Origin: JAEUPI01 sp046348365
GTDB taxonomy: Bacteria > Pseudomonadota > Gammaproteobacteria > Burkholderiales > Burkholderiaceae_C
DNA: 64,000 bases
Assembly (NCBI GenBank): GCA_046348365.1
Contig: JAXMEL010000006.1
Coordinates: 1 to 64,000, forward strand
Direction of reading: 5' to 3'
Both the position numbers and the translations under genes were made by a program. Below the pieces are notes generated by a model. The model had not been told where the DNA came from, ran no database searches, and was given only the letters and a program-made list of their open reading frames with translations. Positions 1-10,065 of this stretch are shown piece after piece; position 1 is the stretch's first letter, and every line of letters starts with the position of its first letter.

Positions 1-150
1 CAGCAGCAAGGGGGAAGTCTGGCGCGTCAGCGCCAGACCGGCGAGCGCGGGCTTTATGCGGCGCCGCGTTCAGCGGCGCTCAGCGAAGTTCGCGCTCGAC
101 GCCCCTTGCTGCGAGCAGCACAGCGGACCCCGGCCCGCGGGCCGGGGCGC
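1..150. repeat. Nested inverted repeats at window edge
   Basis: This non-coding stretch folds into several stems. Bases 3-13 pair with 102-112 (11 bp), 17-25 with 30-38 around a short loop, 41-48 with 91-98, and 61-67 with 73-79. A separate 20-bp perfect palindrome of C and G lies at 128-147. The first four stems nest like the arms of a cruciform, which recalls a small MITE or intergenic repeat cut by the window edge. The 128-147 palindrome could act as a terminator for the minus-strand gene that ends at 319, but no T-run follows it. Bases 150-318 show nothing else that I can support. Confidence 0.45.
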
Positions 151-318
151 CGCAGTTTGAGCGCACGGGCCCCACGGTCCGCGGCCGCGGCGCAGCGCGC
201 GCATATCCAGCGCATCACGCACCCTCACGAGCAAACCTGCCACCGTCTCAAAGCTCGAACGCGACAGGATCTATGCCGATCAATCGCGAATCGGTATGAG
301 TCCGCGCCGAGCAAACAT

Positions 319-1188
319 TCAGCAGGCGCTGCGCTGCGCGACGCGGGCGGTGACGGCGCCAGGCGTCCTGCCCGGCGCCGGCGACCACGCCGGGCGCTCG
401 CTGCGCTTCGAGTCGATCACCACCAGCCAGCGCCCGGACCAGGGCGTGGGCTCGCGATCGCTGCGCAGCACCCAGAAGCTGTGGCCTTCGGCGAGCGCCT
501 CGTCGTAGGCCGCATCGAGCACGCCGTGGCGGTCGATGAAGATGTTCATCGTCGTCGGAATGCGGATGCAGCCCTTCGACTCGCGCCGGCCGAGGCGCGG
601 TTCGAGCAGCGCGCGGTCGGTGGCGTGGAGTTGCAGCCGCATCGCCTGCTCGCCCGGGGCCCAGGCGCGCGGCGCCGTCACCCAGCCGAAGTCGTACACG
701 CGCAGGCCCTTGTCGCCGTAGCCGCGGATGCCGAACGCGTTGCGCGTGCCCTCGGCGCGGAAGTCGGGGTTGGCGAGCGCATGCTCGAACACGCCCAGCG
801 GCGTTTCGAAGTGCTCGAAGCCCGAGGGCCGCCCGGTCGAGGCCGGCGACGCGCCCACGAGGCCGGCCGAGCCGTCGGCGGCGAGCCACCAGATCATCGC
901 CGCCTGCACCGAGGCGCTGCGATCGACCAGCAGCACGAACTGCGTGCGCTGCAGCGGCGTTGCGGCGAGCGCCTCGCGCAGCCGTGCGGCGTAGAAGGCC
1001 TGCTCCTGCGCCGGCAGCGCGAGGCGGCGATCGACCTCCTGCTCGAACCGCGCCGCCAGGTCGGCCGGCTGCTGCAGCGGCTGCGCCTGCGCGCTCGGGC
1101 CGCCCGCGCCGAGCAGCACGGCGAGCAGCATGGCAAGCAGCGCGCACCGCCGCCGCGCGCTGGCTTCGCAGGCGCGCGCCTTGAGCAT
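319..1188 (-). CDS. Secreted L,D-transpeptidase-like (YkuD-type) protein
   Basis: A 289-residue protein with an N-terminal signal peptide: a basic start (MLKARACEASARRR), a hydrophobic stretch rich in Ala and Leu, then a likely Ala-X-Ala cleavage site (SAQA) near residue 34. Near residue 215 the sequence ESKGCIRIP matches the catalytic Cys region of YkuD L,D-transpeptidases (usually S-H-G-C-hydrophobic-R/N), and HATDRALL upstream fits the conserved His segment. Such enzymes make 3-3 crosslinks in peptidoglycan or attach proteins to it in the periplasm. The ATG at 1188 is chosen because it begins the signal peptide; longer reading would overlap the divergent synthetase gene. Lys replaces the usual His of the SHGC motif, so activity is inferred, not certain. 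Confidence 0.72.
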   Translation of the reverse strand: MLKARACEASARRRCALLAMLLAVLLGAGGPSAQAQPLQQPADLAARFEQEVDRRLALPAQEQAFYAARLREALAATPLQRTQFVLLVDRSASVQAAMIWWLAADGSAGLVGASPASTGRPSGFEHFETPLGVFEHALANPDFRAEGTRNAFGIRGYGDKGLRVYDFGWVTAPRAWAPGEQAMRLQLHATDRALLEPRLGRRESKGCIRIPTTMNIFIDRHGVLDAAYDEALAEGHSFWVLRSDREPTPWSGRWLVVIDSKRSERPAWSPAPGRTPGAVTARVAQRSAC

Positions 1189-1246
1189 GCGCAACCGGCG
1201 CGCCGTCGCGGGCGGGCAACCTGAATCGCTGGAGATCACACACGGA

Positions 1247-3014
<1,768 letters not shown>

Positions 3015-3022
<8 letters not shown>

Positions 3023-4016
3023 ACCCAAGCTCCACCTCGACCGCGCGCACCTGCAGCACCTGTACCGGCAGATGCTGCGCATCCGCCGCTTCGAGGCGCG
3101 CTGCGTCGAGCTGTACCAGGCGCAGAAGATCCGCGGCTTCCTGCACCTCTACGACGGCGAGGAGGCGATCGCCGTCGGCGTGATGGCCGCCCTCGAGCCG
3201 CGCGACGCGGTGGTCGCCACCTACCGCGAGCATGGCCAGGCGCTGGCGCGCGGCGTGCCGATGAATGCGCTGATGGCCGAGATGCTCGGCAAGGCCGAGG
3301 GCTGCAGCCGCGGCCGCGGCGGCTCGATGCATGTGTTCGACGCCGGCGCGCGCTTCTTCGGCGGCAACGCCATCGTCGGCGGCGGCCTGCCGCTGGCCGC
3401 CGGCATCGCGCTGGCCGACCAGCGCCTGGGGCGCGGCGCCGTCACCGCCTGCTTCTTCGGCGAGGGCGCGGTCGGCGAAGGCGTGTTCCACGAGACGATG
3501 AACCTGGCCGAGCTGTGGCGGCTGCCGGTGCTGTTCGTCTGCGAGAACAACCTCTACGCGATGGGCGTGCCGCTGGCCGACGCCGAGGTGCAGACCGAGG
3601 TCTGGCGCAAGGCGCAGGCCTATCGCATGCCGGCCGAGCAGGTCGACGGCATGGATGCCGTGGCCGTCGAAGCCGCGGCGCGGCGTGCGGTGGCGCGCGC
3701 GCGTTCGGGTGAAGGCCCGCAATTCCTCGAATGCCGCACCTACCGCTTTCGCGCGCACTCGATGTTCGACACCCAGGCCTACCGCAGCCGCGACGAGATC
3801 GAGCGCTGGAAGGCGCACGACCCGATCGAGCGCCTGCGGCGCTGGATGCTCGACAACCACCACGCCACGGCCGACGAGCTGGCGGCGATCGACGCGCAGA
3901 TCGGCACCGAGCTCGATGCCGCGGTGGCGTTCGCCGAGGCCGGCACGCTCGAACCGGCGGCCGATCTCGAACGCTTCGTGCTGATGGAGCGCGTGCCGCA
4001 GGAGGCCCGGTCGTGA
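3015..4016 (+). CDS. Thiamine-dependent 2-oxoacid dehydrogenase E1, alpha subunit
   Basis: 333 residues with the typical alpha-subunit order of pyruvate/acetoin-type dehydrogenases: an N-terminal helix (RQMLRIRRFEARC), the substrate-channel segment TYREHGQALARG, the GCSRGRGGSMH block, and the thiamine diphosphate/Mg motif that begins at GEGAVGEG and ends at ENN. The C-terminal phosphorylation-loop region YRFRAHSMFD is also present. The protein pairs with the beta subunit encoded next door to decarboxylate a 2-oxoacid and pass the acyl group to lipoyl-E2. ATG at 3015 lies inside the 3' end of the synthetase gene, and the stop overlaps the beta-subunit start, so translational coupling is likely. 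The substrate (pyruvate, acetoin or a branched 2-oxoacid) cannot be fixed from sequence. Confidence 0.92.
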
Positions 4017-5005
4017 CCGACGCGCCGCTGCGCATGACCTACCGCGAAGCCTGCCGCCAGGCCATCCGCGACGCGCTCATCGCCGACCCGCGCTGCTTCG
4101 TGATGGGCGAAGACGTGGGCAAGTACGGCGGCTGCTACGCCGTCACCAAGGGCCTGCTCGAGGAGTTCGGGCCGCAGCGCGTGGTCGACACGCCGCTGGC
4201 CGAGGCGGCGATCACCGGCATCGGCATCGGCGCGGCGCTGGCGGGCCTGCGGCCGATCGTCGAGATCATGACCTGCAACTTCAGCCTGCTGGCGCTGGAT
4301 CAGATCGTCAACAACGCGGCGACGATCCCGCACATGTCGGGCGGCCAGTTCGCGGTGCCGCTGGTGATCCGCATGGCCACCGGCGGCGGGCGCCAGCTGG
4401 CCGCGCAGCATTCGCACAGCCTCGAAGGCTGGTACGCGCACATCCCGGGGCTGAAGGTGCTGGCGCCGGCGACGGTGGAGGATGCGCGCTTCATGCTCGC
4501 CGCCGCGCTCGCCGACCCCAACCCGGTGCTGATCTTCGAGCACATCGTGCTCTACAACGCCGAGGGCACGCTCGATCCGGCCGTGCGCGGCGTGGACATC
4601 GCGTCGGCCAAGATGCGGCGCGCCGGCAGCGACCTGAGCCTCGTCACCTACGGCAACGGCCTGCCCAAGTGCCTGGCGGCGGCCGATGCGCTCGCCCGCG
4701 ACGGCATCGATGCCGAGGTGATCGACCTGCGCGTGCTGCGGCCGCTCGACGCCGCCACCGTGCTCGCGTCGGTGGCGCGCACGCACCGCTGCGTGATCGT
4801 CGACGAGGGCTGGAAGAGCGGCTCGCTCGCCGCCGAGATCGCCGCGCGGCTGGCCGACGAGGCGTTCTTCGACCTCGACGCGCCGATCCGCCGCGTCTGC
4901 AGCCGCGAGGTGCCGGTGCCGTACGCGCAGCACCTGGAAGAGGCCGCGCTGCCGCAGGTGGCCGACATCGTGCGCGAGGCGCGCGCGCTGGTGCGCCCGC
5001 GCTGA
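4013..5005 (+). CDS. 2-oxoacid dehydrogenase E1, beta subunit
   Basis: A 330-residue transketolase-like beta subunit. Recognisable blocks are TYREACRQAIRDAL, VMGEDVGKYGGCYAVTKGL and VVDTPLAEAAITGIGIGAAL (the conserved Glu/Thr region near residue 65), then a C-terminal transketolase domain with VIDLRVLRPLDAATV and the VDEGWKSGS loop. The GTG at 4013 is preferred because GGAGG at 4001-4005 sits 7 bases upstream and because it overlaps the alpha-subunit stop as GTGA. With E1 alpha it forms an alpha2beta2 decarboxylase. The absence of a local lipoamide dehydrogenase (E3) implies that the complex borrows E3 from another locus. Confidence 0.92.
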   Translation: MTDAPLRMTYREACRQAIRDALIADPRCFVMGEDVGKYGGCYAVTKGLLEEFGPQRVVDTPLAEAAITGIGIGAALAGLRPIVEIMTCNFSLLALDQIVNNAATIPHMSGGQFAVPLVIRMATGGGRQLAAQHSHSLEGWYAHIPGLKVLAPATVEDARFMLAAALADPNPVLIFEHIVLYNAEGTLDPAVRGVDIASAKMRRAGSDLSLVTYGNGLPKCLAAADALARDGIDAEVIDLRVLRPLDAATVLASVARTHRCVIVDEGWKSGSLAAEIAARLADEAFFDLDAPIRRVCSREVPVPYAQHLEEAALPQVADIVREARALVRPR

Positions 5006-5022
5006 ACATCGATCGCGCCGCC

Positions 5023-6183
5023 ATGGCCGACTTCACGATGCCCGCGCTCGGCGCCGACATGCAGACCGGCAAGGTCGTGCAATGGCTGGTCAAGCCCGGC
5101 GAGCACGTGCACCGCGGCGACGTGGTGGCCGTGGTCGAGACGCACAAGGGCGCGATCGATGTCGAGATCTTTCTCGACGGCGTGATCGACGAGCTGGCGC
5201 CGCTCGACGCGGAGCTGCCGGTGGGCGCGGTGCTGGCCCGTGTGCGCGTGGCTGGCGAGGCCGCGCCGCAACGCCGGTGGCGGCCGCGGCCGTTGCGCAG
5301 CAGCCCGCAGCAGCGCCGGCACCGCGCACGACGCCGCAACCGGATCATCGCCGTCGCGCCAGCCCGCGGCGCGCCGGCGCGCACCAGCAAGCTCGGCGTC
5401 GACCTCGCCACGCTCACCGGCAGCGGCATCGGCGGTGCGCTGACGCTGGCCGACGTGGAGCGCGCCGCGGCCGGCACGGCGCCGGCAGCCGCAGCGCCGC
5501 CGCCAGCGCGCGGCTTCGACGCGGCGCAGATGCGCATCGCCATCGCCGCCGCGATGGCGCGCTCCAAGCGCGAGATTCCGCACTACTACCTGAGCGAGGC
5601 GATCACGATGCGCCGCGCGCTCGACTGGCTGCAGGCGCGCAACGCCGCCGCGCCGGTCACGCAGCGGCTGCTGCCGGCGGTGCTGCTGATCAAGGCGGTG
5701 GCGCTGGCGTTGCGCGGCTCGCCGCAGCTCAACGGCCATTGGGTCGACGGCGGCTTTCGGCCGTCGGCGCCGGTGCACGTCGGCGTGGCGGTCTCGCTGC
5801 GCGGCGGCGGCCTGGTGGCGCCGGCGATCCACGACGTGCAGGCCAAGCCGCTCGCCGCGCTGATGGCCGAGCTGGCCGACCTGGTGCAGCGCGCGCGCAG
5901 CGGCCGCATCCGCAGCTCCGAGATCACCGACCCCACGATCACCGTGAGCAACCTCGGCGACCAGGGCGTCGACGCAGTGTTCGGCGTGATCTATCCGCCG
6001 CAGGTGGCGCTGGTGGGTTTCGGCCGCATCGCCGAGCGGCCGGGTGTGGCCGACGGCCTCGTGTGCGCGTTGCCGATGGTCACCGCGAGCCTGGCCGCCG
6101 ACCATCGCGCCAGCGACGGCCACGCCGGCGCGCGCTTTCTCGGCGCGCTGGCCGAGCAGCTGCAGCAGCCCGAGGCGCTGTGA
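5023..6183 (+). CDS. Dihydrolipoamide acyltransferase (E2)
   Basis: 386 residues in the usual E2 order. The N-terminal lipoyl domain carries the lipoyl-lysine in VETHKGAID near residue 43. A short linker is followed by an E3/E1-binding domain (KLGVDLATLTGSGIGG, about residues 122-138) and a catalytic acyltransferase domain ending with the active-site signature DHRASDGH. The start ATG at 5023 gives a lipoyl domain of normal length and lies 18 bases after the E1 beta stop. The linker (about residues 83-115) is unusually Arg-rich. The same DNA read one base shifted gives a normal Ala/Pro-rich E2 linker, so two compensating indels may have occurred (see findings). The acyl group could leave to CoA or, given the adjacent gene, to an acyl carrier protein; the latter is speculation. 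Confidence 0.9.
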   Translation: MADFTMPALGADMQTGKVVQWLVKPGEHVHRGDVVAVVETHKGAIDVEIFLDGVIDELAPLDAELPVGAVLARVRVAGEAAPQRRWRPRPLRSSPQQRRHRARRRNRIIAVAPARGAPARTSKLGVDLATLTGSGIGGALTLADVERAAAGTAPAAAAPPPARGFDAAQMRIAIAAAMARSKREIPHYYLSEAITMRRALDWLQARNAAAPVTQRLLPAVLLIKAVALALRGSPQLNGHWVDGGFRPSAPVHVGVAVSLRGGGLVAPAIHDVQAKPLAALMAELADLVQRARSGRIRSSEITDPTITVSNLGDQGVDAVFGVIYPPQVALVGFGRIAERPGVADGLVCALPMVTASLAADHRASDGHAGARFLGALAEQLQQPEAL

Positions 6184-6197
6184 CGAAGGGACTCCGC

Positions 6198-6464
6198 ATG
6201 AACGACGACGACATCCGCCGGGGCATCCTCGCCACGCTGCGCGAGGTGGCGCCCGAGGTCGAGCCGGGCGAGCTGAGCGCCACGCGGCCGCTGCGCAACC
6301 AGGTGGACCTCGATTCAATGGACTGGCTCAACGTGATCATCGGCTGGCACAAGCGCTTCGGCATCGACATCCCCGAGGCCGACTACGCCCGGCTCACCAC
6401 GCTCGACGCCGTGGTGCGCTACGTGCGCGAGCGCTGCGCGCCCGGGGCCGGCGGCGGCGCCTGA
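6198..6464 (+). CDS. Acyl carrier protein
   Basis: An 88-residue acidic protein of the phosphopantetheine-attachment family. The segment VDLDSMDWLNVI contains the Ser that would carry 4'-phosphopantetheine (D-S-M in place of the common D-S-L), followed by helix III (FGIDIPEADY) and a C-terminal helix. ATG at 6198 follows the AAGGGA at 6185-6190; an upstream in-frame GTG at 6180 overlaps the E2 stop but has no better ribosome site. It is the last gene of the synthetase/E1/E2 operon. The combination suggests that acyl groups made by the synthetase or dehydrogenase are loaded on this carrier, but no ketosynthase or other user lies nearby. Its 3' end overlaps the convergent gene by 46 bases. Confidence 0.85.
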   Translation: MNDDDIRRGILATLREVAPEVEPGELSATRPLRNQVDLDSMDWLNVIIGWHKRFGIDIPEADYARLTTLDAVVRYVRERCAPGAGGGA

Positions 6465-7384
6465 CGCGCGGCGGCGAGCTGCCGGCACTCGAGCTCGCGC
6501 CCGCGCACGACGCGCTCGCCCTGCAGCGGCCCGCGCGTCTCGGTGACCACGGTGCACTGGTGCTCGACCAGGTCGTCGTCGTGGAAGTAGATCACCACCC
6601 AGTCGTGCTCGCGCTGCAGCTCGTGCGCCCGCGCGGTGTTGGAGTACATCGCCGTGTAGTGCCAGCGCCCGCGCCGCGTGTGCCACACCGGCAGCCACGA
6701 GCGGCCCTCGGGGTTGAAGCGGCGCGGCGCGATGGTCGGCAGCTCGCCGGCCGCGGCCTTGGCGCGGTAGTCGGCGTCGAGCGCGAGCAGCTCCTGCACG
6801 CTCGGGCCGCCGCCGGGCAGCGGCGCTCGCGGGCTGCGCCGCCCGCGTTCGAGCAGCTGCGCCAGCGCGGCGCGAATCGCGGCAGCACGGCGCGCGCCGA
6901 CGCCGCGCACCTGCTCGAGCCGGCCGGTCTGCGCCACGGCCTCTAGCGCCTCGAGCGTGTCGACCTGCAGCTCGTCGTGGATGCGCTGGCTCAGCTCGGG
7001 CCCGACGCCGGCGATGCTCTGGAACACGTGCGTCGGATCGACCTCGCCGCGCAGCCGCTCGAGCTGGCTCCAGCGGCCGGTGGCGAGGATCTCGGCGATC
7101 GCCGCGGCGATGCCCGGGCCGATCGCCGGCAGCGCGTCCAGCGCCGCCTGGCCGCCGCGCTCGTAGATCGCGCGCACGCTCTCGGGCAGATCGAGGATGC
7201 GCCGCGCCGCCTCGCGGTACGCGGCGACGCGAAAGCGGTTGTCCTGCTGCGCCGCGCGCAGCGTGGCGGCCTGGCGCAGCAGCTCGGCCACGTGCGCGTT
7301 GTCGCCCGAACCTTGCAGCGGCTGCGGATCGGCCTGCATCGTGGGGCCGACCATAACGCCGGGCCGCGCCGCGGCGGTGACCAT
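6419..7384 (-). CDS. Helix-hairpin-helix (DNA polymerase X N-terminal-like) protein
   Basis: About 321 residues. The N-terminal 70 residues (VAELLRQAATLRA to RAIYERGGQAAL) look like the 8-kDa helix-hairpin-helix domain of family X DNA polymerases, and two further hairpins follow: LPAIGPGIAAAIAEIL and IAGVGPELSQRIHDEL, plus VRGVGARRAAAIRAAL. These glycine-centred hairpins bind DNA backbone without sequence specificity. The C-terminal 110 residues (from RRFNPEGRSWLPVWHT) are not a polymerase palm domain: no catalytic Asp triad is seen, and the segment is uncharacterised. The start is uncertain, with ATG codons at 7384, 7354 and 7339 and no clear ribosome site. A role in DNA repair or structure binding is inferred only. 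Confidence 0.72.
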   Translation of the reverse strand: MVTAAARPGVMVGPTMQADPQPLQGSGDNAHVAELLRQAATLRAAQQDNRFRVAAYREAARRILDLPESVRAIYERGGQAALDALPAIGPGIAAAIAEILATGRWSQLERLRGEVDPTHVFQSIAGVGPELSQRIHDELQVDTLEALEAVAQTGRLEQVRGVGARRAAAIRAALAQLLERGRRSPRAPLPGGGPSVQELLALDADYRAKAAAGELPTIAPRRFNPEGRSWLPVWHTRRGRWHYTAMYSNTARAHELQREHDWVVIYFHDDDLVEHQCTVVTETRGPLQGERVVRGRELECRQLAAARQAPPPAPGAQRSRT

Positions 7385-7468
7385 CGTCAACGCAGGCGAC
7401 GAGCCCAGCGCGTGCCGGCCGCCTCACCGAGCTGGGGATCGAACAGGTGGCGCATGGCGGCGACCCGC

Positions 7469-8821
7469 TCACGCGCGCAGCACGCACTTGTCGTACAGGT
7501 CGAGCGCCCGGTGCTGCGGGTCGTAGCGGGCCTTGGCCGCGGCATAGGCCTCGCGGCCGTAGGCACGGTCGAATTCCTCGCGCGTGAAGTAGCTGTCGGA
7601 ATACAGCGACTTGATGCCGCCCAGGCGCATCACCTCGCGCTCGATCAGGCGGTTGAAGTGGCCGCGCTCGTGCGGCTCGGCGCTCTCGATCGCAGCCCAG
7701 AAGCCGAAGTTCAGGTACAGCGCGTGCTCGCGCAGCGGATACAGCACGAAGCCGCCGCGCGGCGCGCGCAGCGGGCACAGCCAGATCGGCGCGATGCCGA
7801 TCTCGCGGCGCAGGAAGGCGAGGAACTCGGCCGCCTGCGCGAGCGGGATGTCGACGTCCTGGATCACCGATTCGCGCGTGCGGCCGCGCAGGCGCGCCCA
7901 GCGCTCGGCCACGCGCCAGCGCGAGGCCGTGCGCATCCAGCGCGTGTAGGTGCGCGAGTTCAGCCGCTCGCGGCCCACCAGCCGGCGCAGCCACGGCCGC
8001 TGCAGCCCGAAGTTGGCCGAGCACCAGAACCAGTCGGTGTCCCAGCGCCAGAGGTAGTCGAGCACGCGCAGGTGATCGGTGTCGCGCGTGCGCAGCGAGC
8101 GCCAGTAGATCTGCTCGACGCCGTACTCGCTCACCGCCGGCGCCGTGTCGACGAAGCGCGCTGCGCAGATCACGATCGCGCCGTCGTCGAAGGCCACGGC
8201 GTCGACGAAGTCCAGCGCCGGGTCGTCGCAGCAGCGTGCGAGCGCGTCGATGGCCCGGGCCGCATCGTCGAACGCGAGGTGGCGCACCGACACGAAGCGC
8301 AAGACCCTCTGCGTGGCCATGCGTGCGCGCAGCACGTAGCCGAGCGTGCCGTAGGAGTTGGGCAGCGCGTGGAAGAGGTCGGCATGCTCGCCCTCGGGCG
8401 CGCAGGTCACGACGCGCCCGTCGGGCAGCAGCACGTCGAGCTCGCGCACCGCGTGGTGCACCAGGCCATGGCGAAACGACGTGGCCTCGATGCCGACGCC
8501 GGCCACCGCGCCGCCGACGGTGATGGTCTTGAGTTGCGGCACCACCGCCGGCATCAGGCCGTGCGGCAACGTGGCGGCCACCAGCGCCTCGAAGCTCGTG
8601 CCGCCCTCGGCGTCGACCCAGCCGGCGGCCGCATCGACGGCGAGCACATGATCGAAGGCGCGCAGGTCGAGCCGCGTGCGCGCGCCGCCGGCGCGGTCGC
8701 GGAACAGGTTCGAGCTCGCCTTGGCCAGCCGCGGCGGTGCGCCCGCCGGTTGCGCCGCCAGCGCGGCGCTCGCCTGCTGCACGCGCTGCGCGTGCTCAGC
8801 CGCTGCCGCCGGCGCCGCCAT
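7469..8821 (-). CDS. FAD-binding oxidoreductase of the sterol-reductase/lipid type
   Basis: A 450-residue member of the vanillyl-alcohol-oxidase/PCMH FAD fold. The FAD-binding part includes EGGTSFEALVAATL and the GGAVAGVGIEATSF loop (residues about 95-120). The C-terminal half (YDPQHRALDLYDKCVLRA at the end) resembles DHCR24-like enzymes. The start at 8821 overlaps the 3' end of the methyltransferase gene by 26 bases, so the two are co-transcribed. In actinobacteria a similar pair makes 10-methyl fatty acids: the methyltransferase adds a methylene to a phospholipid-bound oleoyl chain and the FAD protein reduces it. A furan fatty acid route in alphaproteobacteria also uses a Cfa-like methyltransferase. 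Membrane lipid modification is therefore the best guess. Confidence 0.78.
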   Translation of the reverse strand: MAAPAAAAEHAQRVQQASAALAAQPAGAPPRLAKASSNLFRDRAGGARTRLDLRAFDHVLAVDAAAGWVDAEGGTSFEALVAATLPHGLMPAVVPQLKTITVGGAVAGVGIEATSFRHGLVHHAVRELDVLLPDGRVVTCAPEGEHADLFHALPNSYGTLGYVLRARMATQRVLRFVSVRHLAFDDAARAIDALARCCDDPALDFVDAVAFDDGAIVICAARFVDTAPAVSEYGVEQIYWRSLRTRDTDHLRVLDYLWRWDTDWFWCSANFGLQRPWLRRLVGRERLNSRTYTRWMRTASRWRVAERWARLRGRTRESVIQDVDIPLAQAAEFLAFLRREIGIAPIWLCPLRAPRGGFVLYPLREHALYLNFGFWAAIESAEPHERGHFNRLIEREVMRLGGIKSLYSDSYFTREEFDRAYGREAYAAAKARYDPQHRALDLYDKCVLRA

Positions 8822-9991
8822 ACAGGTGCGCGCGGCTCATCGGGTAACTCGCCGCGCTGGTGTTGCCCTTGCTGAACACGATCTGGAACAGGTGCGTGTA
8901 GCCGGCGGCCGAGCGGAACATCTCGGCGCAGCCCACCAGGTAGCAGCGCCAGATGCGGCGGAAGCGTTCGCTGAAGCGCTGCGGATCGATGGCCTGGATC
9001 TCGGCCCAGCGCGCCTCGAAACGCTCGGCCCAGGCATCGAGCGTGAGCGCGTAGTGGCGGCGCAGGTTCTCGATGTCGATCACCTCCAGGCCGCAGCGCT
9101 CCATCTCGACGATCACCTCGGCCAGGCTCGGGATCCAGCCGCCCGGGAACACGTGCTTGCGGATGAACAGCTCGGTGTCGTAGCGGCCCACGTGGCCGAT
9201 GAAGTGCAGCATGCCCAGCCCGCCGGGCGCGAGAAAGGCGGCATGCGCGCGGATCACCTCGGGCAGCTGATCGCGCCCGGCGTGTTCGAGCACGCCGATC
9301 GACACCACCTTGTCGTAGCTGCCGTCGAACTCGCGGAAGTCGGCCTCGCGCACCGCGAGCGCGCCCTGCAGGCCGCGGCGCGCGATCTCGTCGCGCAGCC
9401 AGCTCACCTGTTCGGGCGTGGTGTTGATGCCGACGCCGCTGGCGCCGATGGTCTCGTGGGCGCGGAACATGAAGCCGCCGAAGCCGCAGCCGATGTCGAC
9501 GAAGCGCTCGCCGGCGGCGAGGCGGATCTTGCGGCACACATGGTCGATCTTGTTGCGCTGCGCCTCCTCGAGCGTGCGCGTGCCCTCGGGCCAGTAGCCG
9601 CAGGTGTACATCAGCAGCGGGTCGTCGAGCCAGCGGCGGTAGAACTCGACAGGCAGCCCGTAGTGCGCGCGCGCGTTGGCCTTGGCCTGCTCCGGCGAGG
9701 CGTTGGAGTAGCGCCATTCGTGCACGCTGTTCTCCAGCGTGTTCAGCGGCGCGTGGCGCTGGTCGATGCCCGCGTTCATGCCGCTGGCCAGCGCTGCGCC
9801 GAGGCTGCCCAGCACGTCGAGCCGGCCGTCGAAGTACGACTCCAGCAGCCCCATGTGGCCGCGCGTCAGCAGCGCGAGCAGCGCCGCATCGTCGTGGAAG
9901 ACGATCGTGAACGCCGGCGGCGAGGCGCCGGCGGTGCAGCGCGTGCCGTCGGGCAGCTGCAGCGCGAAGCCGGTGCCCGAGCGCTCGGCGA
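8796..9991 (-). CDS. Cyclopropane-fatty-acid-synthase-like methyltransferase, exon 2
   Basis: This exon encodes almost the whole SAM-dependent Cfa-type methyltransferase. It has the SAM-binding motif VDIGCGFGGFMFRA near the middle, the preceding YTCGYW and EEAQRNKIDHVCRKI segments typical of Cfa enzymes, VVSIGVLEHAG, and the C-terminal YLVGCAEMFRSAAG. The open frame continues upstream to an ATG at 10057, but that start lies inside intron domain V, so the true N-terminus must come from exon 1 beyond the intron. Joining exon 1 (to 11872) with T at 9991 keeps the frame and gives about 428 residues, the normal length for the family. The enzyme would methylate or methylenate an unsaturated acyl chain of a membrane phospholipid, together with the downstream FAD enzyme. 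Confidence 0.8.
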
Positions 9992-10027
9992 GTCGAGTCG
10001 CCCGGAGGAACCACCCCTCCAGGCGCT

Positions 10028-10065
10028 CACAGATCCGGACGTGAACGTCTCCGCTCATCCGGCTC
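10028..10065 (-). ncRNA. Group II intron domain V
   Basis: Read on the minus strand, this segment starts GAGCCGGATGAGCGG and closes with CACGTCCGGATC. The stem has the two-base bulge and the tetraloop region expected of the catalytic domain V, including the AGC triad in its 5' strand. Its first bases overlap the end and stop codon of the maturase gene, so coding and catalytic RNA share sequence here. Domain VI follows (about 9996-10027). Confidence 0.75.

Noticed and set aside
7391..7468. A 22-codon frame (MRHLFDPQLGEAAG) between the HHH and FAD genes on the minus strand
   Set aside because: Too short, with no ribosome site or family match; may be a gene remnant but cannot be supported.
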